From the NCBI GenBank assembly GCA_028565635.1, contig JAOXYB010066057.1, positions 1 through 10,237 of the forward strand: a DNA stretch of 10,237 bases. The letters run 5' to 3'. Every line of letters begins with the position of its first letter. Position 1 is the stretch's first letter. Below the pieces are notes generated by a model. It was not told the origin of the DNA and searched no databases. It saw only the letters and a program-made list of their open reading frames with translations. This DNA is from Phoronis ovalis. Taxonomy: Eukaryota > Phoronida > Phoronidae. A program made the translations under genes and the position numbers. Shown in pieces: positions 8,323 through 10,237 of this stretch.

Positions 8323-8542
8323 CTTAACATTTGACCATCAGACAGAAGCATAAAGGATGGAGAAATGCTATCCAAATATGCTCGCCATTCCTTGCTTAAG
8401 ATGTTTTGAAAACTCGTATGTAGTGGTATTTTAGTATTGTGATGGATATGCATAATAAGTGCCTGCCTTGCCAGTTTTGATTTATCATACTGATTCCATA
8501 ATTTTTCCATGTCTTTGAAGAATACAAGATGAAAAATTCCAC
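8323..8542 (-). CDS. First visible coding exon (exon A) of the gene, internal
   Basis: Encodes DMEKLWNQYDKSKLARQALI and onward to SDGQML, ending in phase 2 at donor AAG|GTAAAA, which matches exon B. Two acceptors are possible. CAG at 8545-8543 gives an exon from 8542 with ten extra residues (GIFHLVFFK). AAG at 8515-8513, behind a long pyrimidine-rich stretch, gives an exon from 8512. Both leave the same phase. The ATG at 8510-8508 is therefore probably internal and not the start, and earlier exons lie beyond the right edge. The N-terminal part reads as a polar helix followed by His-rich sequence. The outer acceptor is only 11 bp from the left end of element 3. No family recognised. Confidence 0.7.
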
Positions 8543-8553
8543 CTGTTTATAGG

Positions 8554-10237
8554 AACAAGGCATTTGTCATGTCTATAATGCCCAATCAATGTGTAGGATT
8601 ATATTTTTTAACATTATTGTTTTTTTTACATCAGGAAAGAATAGAATACATCATGCATTATAATCTGGTTTATCATTCTTTTGGTGGGGTACTCTTATTC
8701 AAAACGACTGTATGCGCTGTCCAATGCATTATCCCTGGGGGAATACTGACATTTCTTAAAACGTGGATCCATTTTTAGAGATTAGTTTTTGAAAAAGTGA
8801 CCCATTTGAGCCACCAACATATGGCCTTCTGAGAACCATCTTTGAATCGTCCAAGTAATGCTTAGTCTTTGCGGCTATAAACGCAATGTGACATGCTCTT
8901 TCAGGAACACATATGGCCACCAGTTGGTCATGTTGTAAGTAAACTAGGTCAAAATTACACATAGCCTGTACTGTGTCCTGTACTAAGTCTGCACCAAATA
9001 TGAAGCTGATCGAATAAAAACTAAAGCTGTTATTACGACATACAATCTCAAGAACCACTATGGCCACCAGTCACCCATCTTGGGAAGTGATCCAGGTCAA
9101 AATTATAACCAATCTGTACTTTGACCTACATTTACTCTGTAACGAATATGAAGCTAATCAAACAAATATTGAAGCAGTTCTTGCAAACAAAGAAATTGTA
9201 CCCACAGCAAACAATGTCAAAGATTCCTACCGGCATTTAACCTATTAGTCAAGGTCATTTTAACTTCACGTAGCCTATTACACCCACCAACCTATGGCCT
9301 TCTTAGAACCACCTTTGAATCGTCCAAGCAGCGCTTTGTCTTTGCGGTTATAGGCGCAACCTAACGTGCCCTCTTGGGAACAAATATGGCCATCACTGGG
9401 CCGAAATGTTTTTACGACAAACAATCTTGAGAACCAACATGGCCACCAGTCAACCATCTTGGGAAGTGATCCAGGTCAAAATTATAACCAACCTGTACTC
9501 CGACCGGTATTTACCCTGTACAGAATATGAGGCAGATTGAATAAAAACTGATGCAGTTTTTGCCAGGCCAGACAAATAAACTGTTACGCATAGCAAAACA
9601 TGTCAAAGATTCGTACCAATATTTGACATACTTGTCAAAGTCATTTTAAAATGGCATCTACCCTATTACTCCCAACAACATATGGACTTCTTAGAACCAC
9701 CTTTGAATTGTCAAGGCAGTGCTTCGTCTGCGGCTATAGACGCAGTGTGACATGCCCTGTCAGGAACAAATATGGTACCAGTCGGCCATATTGGAAATAA
9801 TCCATGTCAAAATTAACAAAGCTTGTACTGTGACAAGTACACACTTTATACCGAAAATGAAACTGATTGAATAAAAACTGAAATTGTTATTACGACGTAC
9901 AATCTCGAGAACCAACATGGCCAAAAGGCGACCATATTGGAAATAAACTAGGTCAATACTATGTATACCTTGTAAAATTATGTATAATCTGTCAAGGTCA
10001 TTTTAAAATGTCACCTAGCTTATTAAACCCACTAAACTATGGCCTTCCTAGAACCACCTTTCAATCGTCCAGGTAGCGCTTCGTCTTCGTGGCTATAGAC
10101 ATTTTGTTACGTGCCCTCTCGGGAACAAACATGGCCAATCGGACATCTTGTAAGTAATTGAGGTCAAAAGTATAAGCGACCTGCACTTTGGCCTGTATTT
10201 ACCCTGTGCCGAATATGAAACCGATCGGGTAAAAACT
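8554..10237 (+). mobile_element. Element 3: large repeat element, truncated by the window edge
   Basis: The left end AACAAGGCATTTGTCATGTC is followed by a variant motif ATGCCCAATC (8578-8587). Most of the short-repeat 5' module is missing: sequence jumps from about 8757 to the last TTTTTAGAGATTA copy at about 8771. Units follow with the GAACCACCTTTGAATCGTCC anchor near 8834, 9307, 9695 and 10052. The copy runs off the right edge inside a terminal-type unit (GGTCAAAAGTATAAGCGACC near 10163), so the tract and hairpin should follow just outside. Several units inside it appear locally duplicated. Open frames at 8569-8778, 9060-9248 and minus 9067-8756 are repeat-derived. Confidence 0.8.

Noticed and set aside
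8756-9067. Minus-strand 103-residue open frame
   Set aside because: It lies wholly within element 3, opposite repeat units, and has no counterpart kept open in the other elements.
2325-10237. CRISPR-like array from regularly spaced repeats
   Set aside because: Units are hundreds of bases long, diverged throughout and irregularly spaced, in intron-bearing animal-type DNA.

Overview
The window looks like intron-rich, AT-rich DNA from an invertebrate animal. There are no compact bacterial or viral genes. It holds five short minus-strand exons with GT/AG borders, separated by introns carrying several copies of one complex interspersed repeat. The repeat style (internal tandem units, a GAC trinucleotide tract, a terminal hairpin, and an older copy starting ACAAGAGG) recalls mollusc and other marine invertebrate genomes. 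That placement is a weak inference, not an identification.

Gene. One gene runs right to left. Its coding pieces, in transcript order, are 8542-8323 (or 8512-8323), 5961-5769, 5312-5217, 1568-1428 and 617-219. Reading phases match at every junction (2/2, 0/0, 0/0, 0/0), and together they encode the last ~340-350 residues of a protein ending in TAA at 221-219. The 5' exons lie beyond the right edge. The product is leucine-rich and apparently all-helical, with no motif I can name. An ARM/HEAT-type scaffold is plausible, but the family is unrecognised.

Repeats. Three large copies of one element lie in + orientation, antisense to the gene: element 1 at 2325-3931, element 2 at 6211-8198, and element 3 from 8554 past the right edge. 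The 3' tail of another copy (element 0) occupies 1-150. Each full copy has a left end with a small hairpin and ATGCCCATCC, an AT-rich module of TTTTTAGGG-type short repeats, and two to four units of ~310-510 bp. It then has a GAC/AAC trinucleotide tract and a right-end hairpin ending GGATGGGCATA, the inverse of the left motif. No transposase, reverse transcriptase or helicase is visible, so these are non-autonomous. The layout is closest to Helitron2/Helentron-derived elements, but this is unproven. A more diverged relative occupies ~4051-4690 and a short relic ~5572-5722.

Region by region: element 0 tail (1-150); terminal exon (219-617); intron (618-1427); exon (1428-1568); large intron with element 1, the old relative and AT-rich DNA (1569-5216); exon (5217-5312); short intron with relic (5313-5768); exon (5769-5961); intron with element 2 (5962-8322); exon (8323-8542); and element 3, starting 11 bp beyond that exon's outer acceptor (8554-10237). 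The main points of interest are the position-specific homology of the repeat units, the element ends acting at a splice acceptor, and the nuclear-receptor-like TCAAGGTCA sites spread by the units. Apart from the five exons, the open frames in the window are shadows or repeat-derived.
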